DNA from: Haloarcula pellucida
GTDB lineage: Archaea; Halobacteriota; Halobacteria; Halobacteriales; Haloarculaceae
DNA: 64,000 bases
Assembly: GCF_014647235.1 (NCBI RefSeq)
Contig: NZ_BMOU01000007.1
Span: 127,987-191,986, forward strand
Reading direction: 5' to 3'
In this document: one piece after another, positions 1-9,803 of the stretch
Layout: the number at the start of each line of letters is the position of its first letter
How positions within the stretch are numbered: the stretch's first letter is position 1
Notes under the pieces: model-generated
The model's database searches: none
What the model was told of the DNA's origin: nothing
The model's input: only the letters and a program-made list of their open reading frames with translations
Made by a program: the position numbers and the translations under genes

Positions 1-389
1 CGGAGGCGCCCGCCGATACGCGGAACGGCCCCGTCGCCCTCGCTGGCCTCGAACAGCCGTTCGGCCAGCAGCGGTCGGACGAACGGCATGTCACAGGCCG
101 TGACGAACGTCTCCCGCCCGCGGGCGACCCGACAGCCAGCGCGGACGCCAGCGACCGGACCGCCGTCGGGAACGGGGTCGACGGCGAGGCGGTAGTCGTG
201 ACCGGTCAGCGCGTCGTCGATGGCTGTGCGCTGTCCGCGACGGCAGTTGACCACCACCTCGTCGACGGCCGGTTCGATGCGGTCGACGACGCGGCGGACG
301 AGCGGCGTCCCGTCGAGTTCGGCGGTCGCCTTGTCTCTGGCACCGAAGCGGGTGGAGTACCCACCCGCGAGGACGACGCCACTGCGCAT
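1..389 (-). CDS. mobA: Molybdenum cofactor guanylyltransferase MobA (C-terminus off the left edge)
   Basis: MobA transfers GMP from GTP to molybdopterin to make the MGD form of the cofactor that nitrate reductases need. About 129 N-terminal residues are visible. They open with the nucleotide-binding motif LAGGYSTRFG, followed by DKATAELDGTPLVRRVV, then DPVPDGGPVAG and TACDMPF, the conserved blocks of this family. The start ATG overlaps the TGA of narK (TGATG), so the two genes are probably translated together. With nasA and narK upstream on the same strand this forms a nitrate-assimilation group. The stop codon lies outside the window. Confidence 0.87.
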   Translation of the reverse strand, partial: MRSGVVLAGGYSTRFGARDKATAELDGTPLVRRVVDRIEPAVDEVVVNCRRGQRTAIDDALTGHDYRLAVDPVPDGGPVAGVRAGCRVARGRETFVTACDMPFVRPLLAERLFEASEGDGAVPRIGGRL

Positions 390-1711
390 CAGTCGTCCCC
401 GGACGCCACCGTCTCCGTCGCGTTGGTGCTACCGACGAAGCCGGCCGTGTTGGCGACTTTCGCGATTTCGGGGCGGAACACCCACGCGGCCAGCAATACG
501 ATCGGGATCATCGTGACGGCGGCCACGGAGTAGCCCAGGTGGAGGTTCGCGAGCCACGGGGCCGAGTAAAACAGCGGATAGACGATGCCGCCGACGGTCC
601 CGACACCACCGACGACGCCCGCGACGGCACCGGAACTGTTGGGGAACATCGCGGGCACCTGTGCGAAGATGGATCCCTCGGCGAACGCACACGCCGTCCC
701 GACGAGAAAGCCCACGACGACCGCGTTCATGAGGACGCCCGAGAGGCCGGCGAGCGTCATGCCGAACATGGTCACGACGACGAGACACAGCGAGACGAAC
801 GTCCACTGTTCGCGGTAGCGGCCCTCGAAGAACGGCAGGATGTCCATCTCCTTGCGGGCCAGCACGTCGCTGACGTAGCCGCCGATGGGGCGGAGCAGGC
901 CGGCCGCAATAGAGAACGTGGCGGCGAACGTACTCGCGATGACGAGGTTGTCCTGATTGAACGCTTCGCGGTAGTAGGTGGCGAGCCACCCGTTCATCGA
1001 CAGTTCGAGACCGAAGGTCATGACGTAGGCGAGTGCGAGGACGACCGTCCCGTAGCGAGTGGCGGTGTGTATCCAGTCCTTGAAGCTCGCGTTGTCCTTG
1101 GTCGCCTGACGCTTCTCCTCGGTCTTTGCGGCCTCACCGAGCGTGTAGTACGCGACGGCGAGACCGATAGAGACGATGCCGGTATAGAAGAAGGCGGCCC
1201 GCCAGTTCGTCGAGAACAGCGGCCCGCTCCAGCCACTCCCGAACACGCGCGGGAGGACGAGCGCACCGCCCGCGGCCCCGGCGTTCCCGACGCCGGCGTA
1301 GATGCCCTCGGCGAGGCCGAGGTTCTCCTCTTCCCACCACTCGGCGACGTGCTGGATGCCGATGACGAACGTGATGCCCGCCGTCGCGACGATGATGCGC
1401 GTCACGAAAAACAGCGAGTACGTCTCGATGAACGCACTGGCCATCGAGAACACGCCGACGTACGCCAGCACGATGGCGAAAATCGTCGGGGCGCCGAACT
1501 TATCGGAGAGCCAGCCAGTCAGCATACGGCCAAACGGCGCCATCCAGATGGCCGAACTCGCGAGGATACCGATTTCGGCCGTCGTCAGCCCGAACTCCTC
1601 GGCCATCGGTCCCGTGAAGGGCGCGAAGGAAAACCAGATGAGAAAGGAGAAGTTGAACCCGATGGTCGCGAGCAACAGCGTCCGGTACTTCGTCATCTTG
1701 ATCAGCCCCAT
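389..1711 (-). CDS. narK: MFS nitrate/nitrite transporter, NarK type
   Basis: A 440-residue membrane protein of the nitrate/nitrite porter branch of the major facilitator superfamily, expected to bring nitrate into the cell for NasA. Many hydrophobic segments are visible, enough for the usual 12. The N-terminal block [15 protein letters not shown] and the loop [13 protein letters not shown] match the NarK first helices and the conserved loop after helix 2. Glycine-rich stretches typical of nitrate signature helices occur in both halves ([30 protein letters not shown]). A second ATG six codons in is also a possible start. It sits between nasA and mobA and overlaps mobA by one base. Confidence 0.9.
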   Translation of the reverse strand: MGLIKMTKYRTLLLATIGFNFSFLIWFSFAPFTGPMAEEFGLTTAEIGILASSAIWMAPFGRMLTGWLSDKFGAPTIFAIVLAYVGVFSMASAFIETYSLFFVTRIIVATAGITFVIGIQHVAEWWEEENLGLAEGIYAGVGNAGAAGGALVLPRVFGSGWSGPLFSTNWRAAFFYTGIVSIGLAVAYYTLGEAAKTEEKRQATKDNASFKDWIHTATRYGTVVLALAYVMTFGLELSMNGWLATYYREAFNQDNLVIASTFAATFSIAAGLLRPIGGYVSDVLARKEMDILPFFEGRYREQWTFVSLCLVVVTMFGMTLAGLSGVLMNAVVVGFLVGTACAFAEGSIFAQVPAMFPNSSGAVAGVVGGVGTVGGIVYPLFYSAPWLANLHLGYSVAAVTMIPIVLLAAWVFRPEIAKVANTAGFVGSTNATETVASGDD

Positions 1712-1738
1712 AGGACCACCTCCGGCGGAGCGACCGGG

Positions 1739-1753
1739 TGTACACCATGTACA
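1739..1753. promoter_or_regulatory. Paired TGTACA sites upstream of narK
   Basis: Two copies of the self-complementary hexamer TGTACA are separated by three bases, 28 bp before the narK start. The position suits an operator for a dimeric regulator. No binding protein can be named from sequence, so this is only a candidate site. Confidence 0.35.
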
Positions 1754-2176
1754 TTCATTGACGACTGTTCGTCCATCGAATCGGTGTTATTCTGGATGTG
1801 TGACCACATCATCACAGATTATCCGAATGTACCAGTACCTAATAACCGTAATCGTTGACGAGCGTGAATTTCGGTCGCCTCCGTTTGGACGGGTGGCCAA
1901 TCTGCAATCGGATATTCTCACCTTAAGGACGTATTCCGTCCACCAGCCGCGGGGAAAATCTGACATCTGCGAAGAAAACCGCGACACCCGCTGAGAAGAT
2001 GTGTCACCCGTCCGGATCACACGACAACCGGCCGCCGCGGGCGAACAGCGGCCACGTCTGGACTGTCCACCGATTCCGTGGTCGAAGCCGTGCCGGTGGC
2101 GCTGTCCCCTGTGAGACGACGACGGACGCGGTCGTCACGACTGCTGAGAGGACTCCGAGAAGAGCGCCCGCCGGGC
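1754..2176. other. Intergenic region between nasA and narK
   Basis: About 420 bp without a credible gene. The half nearest narK (about 1760-1980) is poorer in GC than its surroundings and contains AT-rich stretches near 1840-1860 that could hold the narK promoter. This means narK may be transcribed separately from nasA. The half next to nasA is GC-rich and shows no gene or clear terminator. Confidence 0.5.
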
Positions 2177-4264
2177 TCAATCGTCCGCTTCGACGACCAT
2201 GTCCGTCGCGTCGGACGCCTCGGGCGCGACGAGACGGACGGCACACTGCTTGAAGTGTGGTTCCTTCGACTGCGGGTCCCGTTCGGAGAGCGTCAGGCGG
2301 TTGGTCGCCGGGTGGTGGATGGGGAGCCACACCATCCCGCGCGGGACGCCTTCGTCTTCGTCGACGAGGACCGTCGCGGACCCGCGTCGGGAGGTCACCG
2401 TCAGGCGGTCGTCGACCACGCGGTCGGCGTGGGCCGCGACCGTCTCGGGGTGGAGACGGGCCACGAGGTCACCGGCGGCACCGCCGCGCGAGCGGACGCC
2501 CGTGTTGTACCCGTCGGCCTCGCGGGCGGTGGTCAGGGTCAGCGGGTAGTCGTCGTCGGTCGGTTCCGGCAGGTCGCCCTGCCGCCCGGTCGAGAACTGG
2601 GCGTTGCCACTCGCGGTGGGGAACGCCCACGACTCCGCGCCGCCCGCCTCGGTCTCGTAGTACCGGTAGCCGCCGGCGCTCTCCTCGTCGGGCGCGGGCC
2701 AGCGGACGGCGTGCGCCTCGTCTAAGCGGTCGTAGGTGATTCCCGAGCAGTCCGCGACGGTACCCTCGGTGAGCGCGGCGAATTCGTCGAAGACGTCGCT
2801 CGGGTCCGGCGAGGTAGCGTCGAAGAGGGCAGGGAACAGGCGCGAGCCGATAGTGGCGACGATATCGAGGTCCTGTCGGACGCCGCTGGGGACCTCCGTC
2901 GCCGCCCTGACCCGCGAGATAGTCCGCTCCATGTTCGTCGTCGTCCCGTCGGACTCGCCCCACGTCGCCGCGGGCAACACCACGTCGGCCAGTCGAGTCG
3001 TCTCCGTGTGGAAGGCGTCCTGTGCGACGAGGAAGGTGTCTTCGAGCGTCTCGCGGGCGCTGTCGGCGTCGGGCATCCCCGCGACGGGGTTCGTGGCGAC
3101 GGCCCAGACGGCCTCGGGTTCGGTTTCGAGCATCCCGACCGGCCCCGGGCCGGGGTCGTCGGGCAGCCGGTCGACCGGTACGTCCCACGCGTCGGCGACC
3201 AGTCGGCGGTGGTCCGGGTCGCCGAAGGCGCGCTGGCCGGGCCACGACCCCTTCGAGGAGCAGACCCGCGTCCCCATCGAGTTGGCCTGTCCGGTGAGCG
3301 AGAACGGGCCGCCGCCGGGTCGGAGGTTGCCCGAGGCCAGCGTGAGGTCGACGAGTGCGCGGGCCGTCTCGGTGCCCTGTACGTGTTGGTTGATGCCCAT
3401 GCCCCAGTACAGCAGGGCACGGCGGTCCATCGCGTCGGCCAGCAGGTCTACCTCTTCCATCGCGACGCCGGCCTCCTCGGCCGCCTCGGCGGCGGTCGGC
3501 AGCGTCGCCAGCAACTCCTCGAAGCCGTCGGTCGCCTCGGTGACGAACGCCTCGTCGACGCGGTCGGTCTCGACCAGTCGCGCGAGGACGGCCCGCGCCA
3601 GCGCGAGGTCCTTGCCGGGGTCGGGTGCGACGTGGTGGTCGCTATTCTCGGCCGTCTCCGAGCGGATGGGGTCGACGGTGAGGAGTTCGACGCCCTCGGC
3701 GTCGGCCGCCTGTCGAATCCAGCGGAACATCACGGGGTGGGCGACGGCGGGGTTGGCCCCCCAGACGACGTGTCGGTCGGCGTCCTCGATGTCGGCGTAG
3801 GTACATGGCGGGGCGTCGCTGCCGAAGGCCTGATAGTACGCCGTCACGGCGCTGGCCATACACAGCGTCGTGTTGGCGTCGTACATCCGGGTGCCGAAGC
3901 CGCCGCGAGCGACCTTCCCCAGGGCGTAGGCGGCCTCGTTGGTCTGCTGGCCGCTCCCGAGGACGGCGACCGAATCGGGGTCGGTCTCGTGGGCCTCGCG
4001 CAGGCCCTCGACGGCGCGGGCGAGCGCCACGTCCCACGTCGTCTGGCGCAACTCGCCGTCGTCACGGACCATCGGCCGCGTGAGCCACTGGCCGTCGGGG
4101 TCGCGACTCTCCTGAATGCCGCGAGCACAGGCCAGTCCTTGATTGACCGGGTGGGCGGCGTCGCCGCGCACCGTGTCGATACCGTACCCGACGTCGGCGG
4201 CCCGGTGCATGTGCCCGCATCCGACCGCACACCGCATACACGTCGTCGGGACCCAGTCGCTCAT
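2177..4264 (-). CDS. nasA: Assimilatory nitrate reductase, molybdopterin oxidoreductase
   Basis: A 695-residue Mo-bisMGD enzyme that reduces nitrate to nitrite for assimilation. The N-terminus carries the [4Fe-4S] ligands Cys9, Cys12 and Cys16 (CMRCAVGC) with the fourth in GLACARG (Cys46). Typical molybdopterin oxidoreductase blocks follow: VAVLGSGQQTNEAAY, HVVWGANPAVAHP, LLYWGMGINQHVQGT, FSLTGQANSMGTR, and the C-terminal cofactor-binding domain starting near LTLTTAREADGYNTGVRSRG. The ATG at 4264 is chosen because it sits directly before the Cys motif; an upstream in-frame ATG would add nine residues. There is no Tat signal, so the enzyme is cytoplasmic. narK and mobA follow on the same strand; no nitrite reductase gene lies in the window. 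Confidence 0.9.
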   Translation of the reverse strand: MSDWVPTTCMRCAVGCGHMHRAADVGYGIDTVRGDAAHPVNQGLACARGIQESRDPDGQWLTRPMVRDDGELRQTTWDVALARAVEGLREAHETDPDSVAVLGSGQQTNEAAYALGKVARGGFGTRMYDANTTLCMASAVTAYYQAFGSDAPPCTYADIEDADRHVVWGANPAVAHPVMFRWIRQAADAEGVELLTVDPIRSETAENSDHHVAPDPGKDLALARAVLARLVETDRVDEAFVTEATDGFEELLATLPTAAEAAEEAGVAMEEVDLLADAMDRRALLYWGMGINQHVQGTETARALVDLTLASGNLRPGGGPFSLTGQANSMGTRVCSSKGSWPGQRAFGDPDHRRLVADAWDVPVDRLPDDPGPGPVGMLETEPEAVWAVATNPVAGMPDADSARETLEDTFLVAQDAFHTETTRLADVVLPAATWGESDGTTTNMERTISRVRAATEVPSGVRQDLDIVATIGSRLFPALFDATSPDPSDVFDEFAALTEGTVADCSGITYDRLDEAHAVRWPAPDEESAGGYRYYETEAGGAESWAFPTASGNAQFSTGRQGDLPEPTDDDYPLTLTTAREADGYNTGVRSRGGAAGDLVARLHPETVAAHADRVVDDRLTVTSRRGSATVLVDEDEGVPRGMVWLPIHHPATNRLTLSERDPQSKEPHFKQCAVRLVAPEASDATDMVVEADD

Positions 4265-4487
4265 GCCACACCACGCCCCCGACAGGCGCACGACCGTCCG
4301 TCGAGCGCCGGATTATACGCACGTTCGGCAAACATATCTCTGCTTAGATGCATGGACACCCAACACAAAACGCTATCTCTTGACGAAGTTGTATCCGATA
4401 CGTGATTCGAACAGCATTCGTCCAGTAGTCACGACCCGAACGGCGTGACCCGTCAGGTTCTTTCTGACAGCGTTCGAACCCCGCGCC

Positions 4488-5825
4488 ATGAACCACGAAC
4501 AGTCGCGAGCGCTGTACGACCGCGCGCTGTCGGTCATGCCGGGTGGCGTCAACTCATCGGTCCGGGCCGTCCGCCCGTACCCCTTTTTCGTCCAGAAGGG
4601 CGACGGCGGCCACGTCGTCGACGCCGACGGCAACCGCTACATCGACTTCGTGATGGGCTACGGCCCACTGCTACTGGGCCACGACATGCCCGAACAGGTC
4701 CAGTCCGCGGTCCAGCAACGCGCCGCCGAGGGACCGATGTACGGCGCGCCCACCGAAGTCGAAGTCGAACTCGCGGAGTTCGTCACCCGCCACGTCCCCA
4801 GCGTCGAGATGGTTCGGTTCGTCAACTCCGGGACGGAGGCCACCGTCTCCGCCGTGCGACTCGCGCGTGGCTACACCGGCCGGGACAAGATCGTCGTGAT
4901 GCAGAGCGGCTACCACGGCGCACAGGAGTCCACGCTCGTCGAGGGCGAGGGCGACCACACCGCCCCCTCCAGTCCGGGCATCCCCGAGAGCTTCGCCGAA
5001 CACACGCTGACGGTGCCGTTCAACGACCCCGACGCCGCCCGCGACGTGTTCGACGAACACGGCGACGACATCGCCGCCGTCCTCACCGAACCCATCCTCG
5101 GGAACTACGGCATCGTCCACCCCATCGACGGCTACCACGAGACCCTCCGGGGCCTCTGTAACGACCACGGCTCGCTGCTCATCTTCGACGAGGTCATCAC
5201 CGGGTTCCGCGTCGGCGGCCTCCAGTGCGCGCAAGGGAAGTTCGACATCGAACCGGACATCACGACGTTCGGCAAAATCGTCGGCGGCGGGTTCCCCGTC
5301 GGGGCCATCGGCGGCAAGAGCGAGATCATCGAGCAGTTCACGCCCGCCGGCGACGTGTTCCAGTCCGGCACCTTCTCCGGCCACCCCGTGACGATGGCCG
5401 CGGGGCTTGAGACGTTGCGGTATGCGGCCGAACACGACGTATACGACCACGTGAACGGACTGGGCGAGCGGATGCGCTCGGGCCTGCAGGACATCCTCGA
5501 AGATCAGGCCCCCGAGTACACCGTCGTCGGGACGGACTCGATGTTCAAGGTCGTCTTCACCCGTGACGGCCCCGATACCTTCGAAGGTCACTGTGAGGCT
5601 GGCTGTCAGCAGCGGCCCGAGTGCCCCCGTTACGACCACTGCCCGAAGGACGGCGGCGACGTGAAACAGGCCGAGACCGAGCGGTGGGAGCGACTCTTCT
5701 GGCCCGCGATGAAAGAGCGGGGCGTCTTCCTGACGGCGAACCAGTTCGAGTCACAGTTCATCTGTGATGCCCACACAGCGGAAGACGTAGACGATGCCCT
5801 CGAAGCCTACAAAGAGGCGATATGA
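4488..5825 (+). CDS. hemL: Glutamate-1-semialdehyde 2,1-aminomutase
   Basis: A 445-residue PLP enzyme that converts glutamate-1-semialdehyde to 5-aminolevulinate in the C5 route to heme and other tetrapyrroles. It starts with [12 protein letters not shown], has the substrate/PLP block [16 protein letters not shown], the FDEVITGFR motif, and the Schiff-base lysine in [18 protein letters not shown] (Lys263). Compared with bacterial HemL it carries an extra segment at about residues 358-395 with four cysteines spaced C-x3-C-x5-C-x5-C (Cys369, 373, 379, 385), which looks like a metal site. It is divergent from nasA and followed one base later by the beta-propeller gene. Confidence 0.95.
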   Translation: MNHEQSRALYDRALSVMPGGVNSSVRAVRPYPFFVQKGDGGHVVDADGNRYIDFVMGYGPLLLGHDMPEQVQSAVQQRAAEGPMYGAPTEVEVELAEFVTRHVPSVEMVRFVNSGTEATVSAVRLARGYTGRDKIVVMQSGYHGAQESTLVEGEGDHTAPSSPGIPESFAEHTLTVPFNDPDAARDVFDEHGDDIAAVLTEPILGNYGIVHPIDGYHETLRGLCNDHGSLLIFDEVITGFRVGGLQCAQGKFDIEPDITTFGKIVGGGFPVGAIGGKSEIIEQFTPAGDVFQSGTFSGHPVTMAAGLETLRYAAEHDVYDHVNGLGERMRSGLQDILEDQAPEYTVVGTDSMFKVVFTRDGPDTFEGHCEAGCQQRPECPRYDHCPKDGGDVKQAETERWERLFWPAMKERGVFLTANQFESQFICDAHTAEDVDDALEAYKEAI

Positions 5826-5826
5826 A

Positions 5827-6627
5827 GTGAGCGACGACGACATCGCGCTCTCGGAGAAGCGGATGTACGGGGAGAAACGGCCGGAGACCCACGCCTACGT
5901 CGCGTCGGGCCTCGGAGTCACGCGCGTCGAGACGGCCGGCGGACAGGTCGGCCGGTTCAGTCTCGAAGAGCGCTGTACCGCCCGCGACGTCGCCGGGGCC
6001 AACGGCGAGGTGGCCGTCGCCACCGACGAGTCCGTGCTGGTCTCGACGGCCGACGGGTTCGCACCGACGGGGTTCGGGCCGGCGACGGCCGTCGGCTACG
6101 ACGCCGATGGACTCCTCGCGGCGGGCGGCGGCCGGGTCGCACGCTACGCCGACGGCGCGTGGCGTGACCTCGGCGCCGTCGAGGATGTCCGGGCCATCGA
6201 CGGGGGCCTGCTGGCGGCGGCCGACGGCGTCTACCGCCTACCGGACTGTGAGCGTCTCGGCCTCGCGGACGTGACGGACGTGGCACCGGGCTACGCCGCC
6301 ACCGCCGACGGCCTCTACGCCCTCGACGACGGCGCGTGGGTCGAGGTGCGGTCGGGCCGCCACGGCGCAGTGGCGAGCGACGACACCCGTACACACGCCG
6401 CCGACGACGACGGCCTCTCCGAACTGGTCGACGGCGACTGGCGGGCGTGTGACCTCCCCGTGCGCGAACGGGTCGTCGACGTGACCTACGGCACGGACAC
6501 CTACGCCATCACCGAGAACGGCACCTTCCTCGTGGACACCGACGACGAGGCCACCGCGGACGGCCGCGGCGGGTGGCGACAGCGCTCGCTGGGCGTCCCC
6601 GACGTCGTCGGCGTCGCCGTGGCCTGA
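5827..6627 (+). CDS. Haloarchaeal beta-propeller-like protein (HVO_0234 family)
   Basis: A protein of about 266 residues of unknown function. It consists of repeated short strands with turns such as TADGLYALDDG, AADGVYRLPD and ENGTFLVDTDD, which suggest a beta-propeller. It resembles the haloarchaeal family labelled HVO_0234, recalled from memory. The proposed start is the GTG at 5827, one base after the hemL stop; the ORF also extends back to an ATG at 5794 inside hemL, and an ATG at 5863 is another option. The tight spacing points to co-transcription with hemL. No signal peptide or catalytic motif is visible. Confidence 0.75.
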   Translation: MSDDDIALSEKRMYGEKRPETHAYVASGLGVTRVETAGGQVGRFSLEERCTARDVAGANGEVAVATDESVLVSTADGFAPTGFGPATAVGYDADGLLAAGGGRVARYADGAWRDLGAVEDVRAIDGGLLAAADGVYRLPDCERLGLADVTDVAPGYAATADGLYALDDGAWVEVRSGRHGAVASDDTRTHAADDDGLSELVDGDWRACDLPVRERVVDVTYGTDTYAITENGTFLVDTDDEATADGRGGWRQRSLGVPDVVGVAVA

Positions 6628-6975
6628 CCACCCGGCTTTCTGTCGGCGCGACAACCCGGGGTTCGGCCGGTGACACAGCCAGCAAGGGACAGCAGTCGAC
6701 ACAGCCGACCGGGTGGGACTGAAAGGGGCGACGCGCTCGGCGAAGCACGCCGACGCAAGCACTGGACTGAGCGAGCGACGGAAGCGCATGGTTCGAAAGA
6801 GCGCCGCTCTTTCGTCATCTCGAAAATCTCTGATTTTCGGTGACAGCGAGGCGCGCGAGTCGAACGCGTCGGGGCTTTCCGGCGGTTGGTCCCGAATGCG
6901 CCAGTGCGTGCCGTACGCACACCTTCGAGCCCCGGAATCGAAAAGTGGTTTAGCCCGGCCGGCTACCCCTCGCAC
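6628..6975. repeat. Intergenic region with two tandem perfect hairpins upstream of prs
   Basis: 348 bp without a gene. Two perfect inverted repeats sit side by side: CGAAAGAGCG/CGCTCTTTCG with a 1-nt loop (6794-6814) and CGAAAATC/GATTTTCG with a 3-nt loop (6821-6839). They are followed by a GC-rich stretch containing GACAGCGAGGCGCG. The layout of adjacent GC-rich palindromes resembles other elements in this window (20253-20280, 32392-32441 and the intragenic ones). The prs promoter should lie in the last 60 bp, near GAAAAGTGGTTTAG. Confidence 0.55.
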
Positions 6976-7830
6976 ATGATTATCCCCGGGGCCGACACAC
7001 AGGCGTTTGCCGCGGCGCTGGCCAACGCCACCGACGAGCGACTGGGGCGGGTCGAGTACGAACAGTTCGCCGACGGCGAGCACGTCGTCCGCCTGCCCGA
7101 GTCCGTCGCGGGCGAGCGCGCCGTCGTCGTCGCCTCCACCGTCGACAGCGACGCGCACGTGCAGGTGCTCCAGTTGCAGGACGCGGCCCGCGAAGCCGGG
7201 GCCAGCGAAGTGGTGACCGTCCTCCCGTACATGGGCTACGCGCGACAGGACGAGGCGTTCCGCACGGGCGAACCGGTCTCCTCGCGGGCGATAGCGCGGG
7301 CCATCTCGACGGGCACCGACCGCGTGATCACGGTAAACCCCCACGAACCGTCGGTCTGTGACTTCTTCGACGTGCCGACGGCCCACGTCGACGCCGCGGG
7401 CCTCCTCGCGGACCCGCTTCCCGACGCGCTCGAAGGCCCGCTCTTTCTCTCGCCCGACGAGGGTGCCATCGACCTGGCCGTCACGGCCCGCGACGCCTAC
7501 GGCGAGGGCGAGACGGACTACTTCGAGAAGGACCGCGACTACGACAGCGGCGACATCGAGATCACGCCCAGCGACGCCGACGTGGCGGGCCGCGACGTGG
7601 TACTCGTCGACGACATCATCGCGACGGGGTCGACGATGAGCGAGTCCGTCGAGGTGTTGATGAACCGAGACGCGAACCGCGTGTTCGTCACCTGCGTCCA
7701 TCCGATGCTGGCGAGCAACGCCCTGACGAAGCTCTCTGCGGCCGGCGTCGAGGCCGTCTACGGCACCGACACGCTGGAGCGCGCGGTCAGCGAGGTCAGC
7801 GCCGCCCCCGTCGTCGCCGCGGAACTCTGA
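6976..7830 (+). CDS. prs: Ribose-phosphate diphosphokinase (PRPP synthetase)
   Basis: A 284-residue enzyme that makes PRPP from ribose 5-phosphate and ATP for nucleotide, histidine and tryptophan synthesis. Family blocks are visible: FADGEHVVRLPESV, YMGYARQDEAFRTGEPVSSRAIA (the ATP loop region), NPHEPSVCDFFDVP, and the PRPP-binding loop VLVDDIIATGSTM. The ATG at 6976 is chosen because the conserved MIIPGAD start lies there; the open frame upstream is not conserved-looking. The length is that of the shorter archaeal enzymes. It ends one base before the convergent MFS gene. Confidence 0.93.
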   Translation: MIIPGADTQAFAAALANATDERLGRVEYEQFADGEHVVRLPESVAGERAVVVASTVDSDAHVQVLQLQDAAREAGASEVVTVLPYMGYARQDEAFRTGEPVSSRAIARAISTGTDRVITVNPHEPSVCDFFDVPTAHVDAAGLLADPLPDALEGPLFLSPDEGAIDLAVTARDAYGEGETDYFEKDRDYDSGDIEITPSDADVAGRDVVLVDDIIATGSTMSESVEVLMNRDANRVFVTCVHPMLASNALTKLSAAGVEAVYGTDTLERAVSEVSAAPVVAAEL

Positions 7831-7831
7831 G

Positions 7832-9085
7832 TCACCACGCCGCGAGTCCGGCCCGGCCGTGTCGGACCGTGAGGATGCCCAGAAACGCCGCGACGCCGGT
7901 GAACGCCGACGCCGCGCCCAGATAGAACACCCACTCCATGCCGACGTTCGTCGTGAGCCACCCGCCCGCCAGCGGCGCGAGGACCGCCCCGGGCCGCCAG
8001 ACCAAATCGCGGACGCCGAAACTGGAGGCGACGCCGCTGTCGCTCCCCTCGTCGGCGAACAGCGCCATGCTCGCGGGTTCGCGAATCGAGTCGGCCACCC
8101 CGAGGAGACCGTTCAGGGCCACGAGGGGGAGAAACGCCGGGGAGAGGTTCCCGAAGTAGGGGAACACCGACGGGAGGCCGAGCGCCGACCCGATGGCCGG
8201 CGTGAACGGGACGACGAGCGCCACCAGCCCGTAGCAGAGCCCGCCGACGAAGACGAACCGGGCGCGGCCGAACTCGTCGGAGAGGCGTCCGGTGTAGGGT
8301 TGGGCGAGCATATTCGTGAACTTCTCGGCGGCGAGGACGACGGCGACGGCCGTCGCGCCGTGTACCGCCGCGTTGTACCCCAGTCCCCCGCGAGCGGCCG
8401 CCACGCCGGCGAAGATGGGTACCCACGTCCGGACGAGCGTCACGGCGACGGCGTACTGGGCGCGGAAGCTCGTGATGGTGAGGATGCGGCGGTTCAGCGC
8501 GAGGTCGGTGAACGCGAACCCGTCGGTGGTCGTCTCGTCGGGGTCGACCCAGACGAGGACGCCGAGGAAGGCGAGGCCGCTGATGGCCATCAACAGGCCG
8601 AACACCGCGTCGAAGCCGAACGTATCGTAGAGGACGCCCGCCGACAGCGACCCACCGATGGCCGCCGCGAACCGCCACGAGTTGGACATCCCGATGGTGT
8701 TGCCCCGTTCGCTCTCGCGGGCGAGTTGCCCGACCAGCGCGAGCCCCAGCAGTCCCGCGACGGTGGCGGCGACGCCCTGCAACCCGCGGACGAAGACGAA
8801 CCCCCAACTGGACCCGACCAGCGGGAACAGGCCGTAGACGGCGGTGGCGAGCGCCAACCCCGCCAGCAGAATCGTCCGCTTGTCGAACCGGTCGCCCAGA
8901 TACGACACCGGGACGACGGTGCCAGCCTGTGCGAGCGTCAGCCCCGTGGCGAACATCCCGAGGACGAACCCCTGCGGGTCCAGCAGGTCGATGTACGTCG
9001 GCAAGAGCGTCAGCAGCGTCACGATACCGAAGGCGTTCGCGAAGCGGGTGAAAAAGAGCGCCTGCAGTTGCCGTCGTTGTGTCAC
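7832..9085 (-). CDS. MFS transporter of unknown substrate
   Basis: A 417-residue membrane protein with about 12 hydrophobic helices and major facilitator features, including the loop VSYLGDRFDKRTILLAGL after helix 2 and a second copy GRLSDEFGRARFVFVGGL in the C-terminal half. These support a drug- or sugar-type exporter fold, but the substrate cannot be told. It stands alone on the minus strand, convergent with prs. Confidence 0.8.
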   Translation of the reverse strand: MTQRRQLQALFFTRFANAFGIVTLLTLLPTYIDLLDPQGFVLGMFATGLTLAQAGTVVPVSYLGDRFDKRTILLAGLALATAVYGLFPLVGSSWGFVFVRGLQGVAATVAGLLGLALVGQLARESERGNTIGMSNSWRFAAAIGGSLSAGVLYDTFGFDAVFGLLMAISGLAFLGVLVWVDPDETTTDGFAFTDLALNRRILTITSFRAQYAVAVTLVRTWVPIFAGVAAARGGLGYNAAVHGATAVAVVLAAEKFTNMLAQPYTGRLSDEFGRARFVFVGGLCYGLVALVVPFTPAIGSALGLPSVFPYFGNLSPAFLPLVALNGLLGVADSIREPASMALFADEGSDSGVASSFGVRDLVWRPGAVLAPLAGGWLTTNVGMEWVFYLGAASAFTGVAAFLGILTVRHGRAGLAAW

Positions 9086-9183
9086 TGCTCGGTAGCAGTC
9101 TGTTCCCCACGAAACACGTTACGGTCTGTCGAAGATATAGTCAGAGAGTCGTCGAAAGAAAGGGTAGAGAACGGTCGATCCGC

Positions 9184-9618
9184 TCAGTTCCCCGGCAGAT
9201 CGACGGCGCCGACCTGTTGCATGAGGCCGAGCATGTCCGGCTGGACCCACCGTTCGGCTATCTGACCGCCCTCGAACCGGGTGAACACCATGTTCTCTAT
9301 CTCGACGTCCTCTCCTGTCGGGTCGACGCCCATGAACTCGCCGGTGTGTTTCCCGCTGAGTGTCACTCGCATGGCGACGGTGTCTCCCTCGGCGACGATG
9401 TCCTCGACGGACGCCGAGAAGTCCTCGAAAGACTCCCGGATGCCGCGTATCTGTGCTTTCAGGTCCTCGCGGCCGGACACCTCGCCGAGCGGACTGTGGT
9501 CGACGACGTCCGGCGTGCAGATGTCGTCGATGAGGTCTACATTCCCCTCGGTCGCGACCTCTTCGGGGAACTGACGCGCGATTCGTTTCTCCTCGTCTAG
9601 TGGTGCTGTTGCTGCCAT
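9184..9618 (-). CDS. Ester cyclase / SnoaL-like polyketide cyclase family protein
   Basis: A 144-residue cytoplasmic protein with the SnoaL-like (NTF2-fold) layout: an N-terminal helix ending in FPEEVATEGNVDLIDDICTPDVVDHSPLG, then a helix (SFEDFSASVEDIVAEGDTVAMRV) and the final sheet (HTGEFMGVDPTGEDVEIENMVFTRFEGGQIAERWVQPD, here split over several strands). Proteins of this family bind small hydrophobic ligands and some catalyse cyclisation; the substrate here is unknown. The gene is monocistronic. Confidence 0.8.
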   Translation of the reverse strand: MAATAPLDEEKRIARQFPEEVATEGNVDLIDDICTPDVVDHSPLGEVSGREDLKAQIRGIRESFEDFSASVEDIVAEGDTVAMRVTLSGKHTGEFMGVDPTGEDVEIENMVFTRFEGGQIAERWVQPDMLGLMQQVGAVDLPGN

Positions 9619-9803
9619 CGGTGTCTCCGTGCGCTCCGTTCGACGCGTCCCCCCGGACTGCGTGACTTCGTAGTGAGCGCTACGGGGAACTACGCCGTGC
9701 GAGACGGTAGCATTTGTTACCAGATGCTCCCGAGGGAGGCGACGAAGGGAAGACCGACCGTTTCAGTCGGACGCTTCCGCCGCCGCCGTGGCTCGCGGCT
9801 CCC

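Noticed and set aside
539-1858. Long plus-strand open frame opposite narK
   Set aside because: It is antisense to a clear NarK gene; its protein is a low-complexity Arg/Asp/Glu mix typical of the reverse strand of GC-rich genes.
4395-4420. GATTCGAAC resembling a tRNA T loop (minus strand)
   Set aside because: No flanking stems or anticodon arm can be formed; it lies in the nasA/hemL promoter region.
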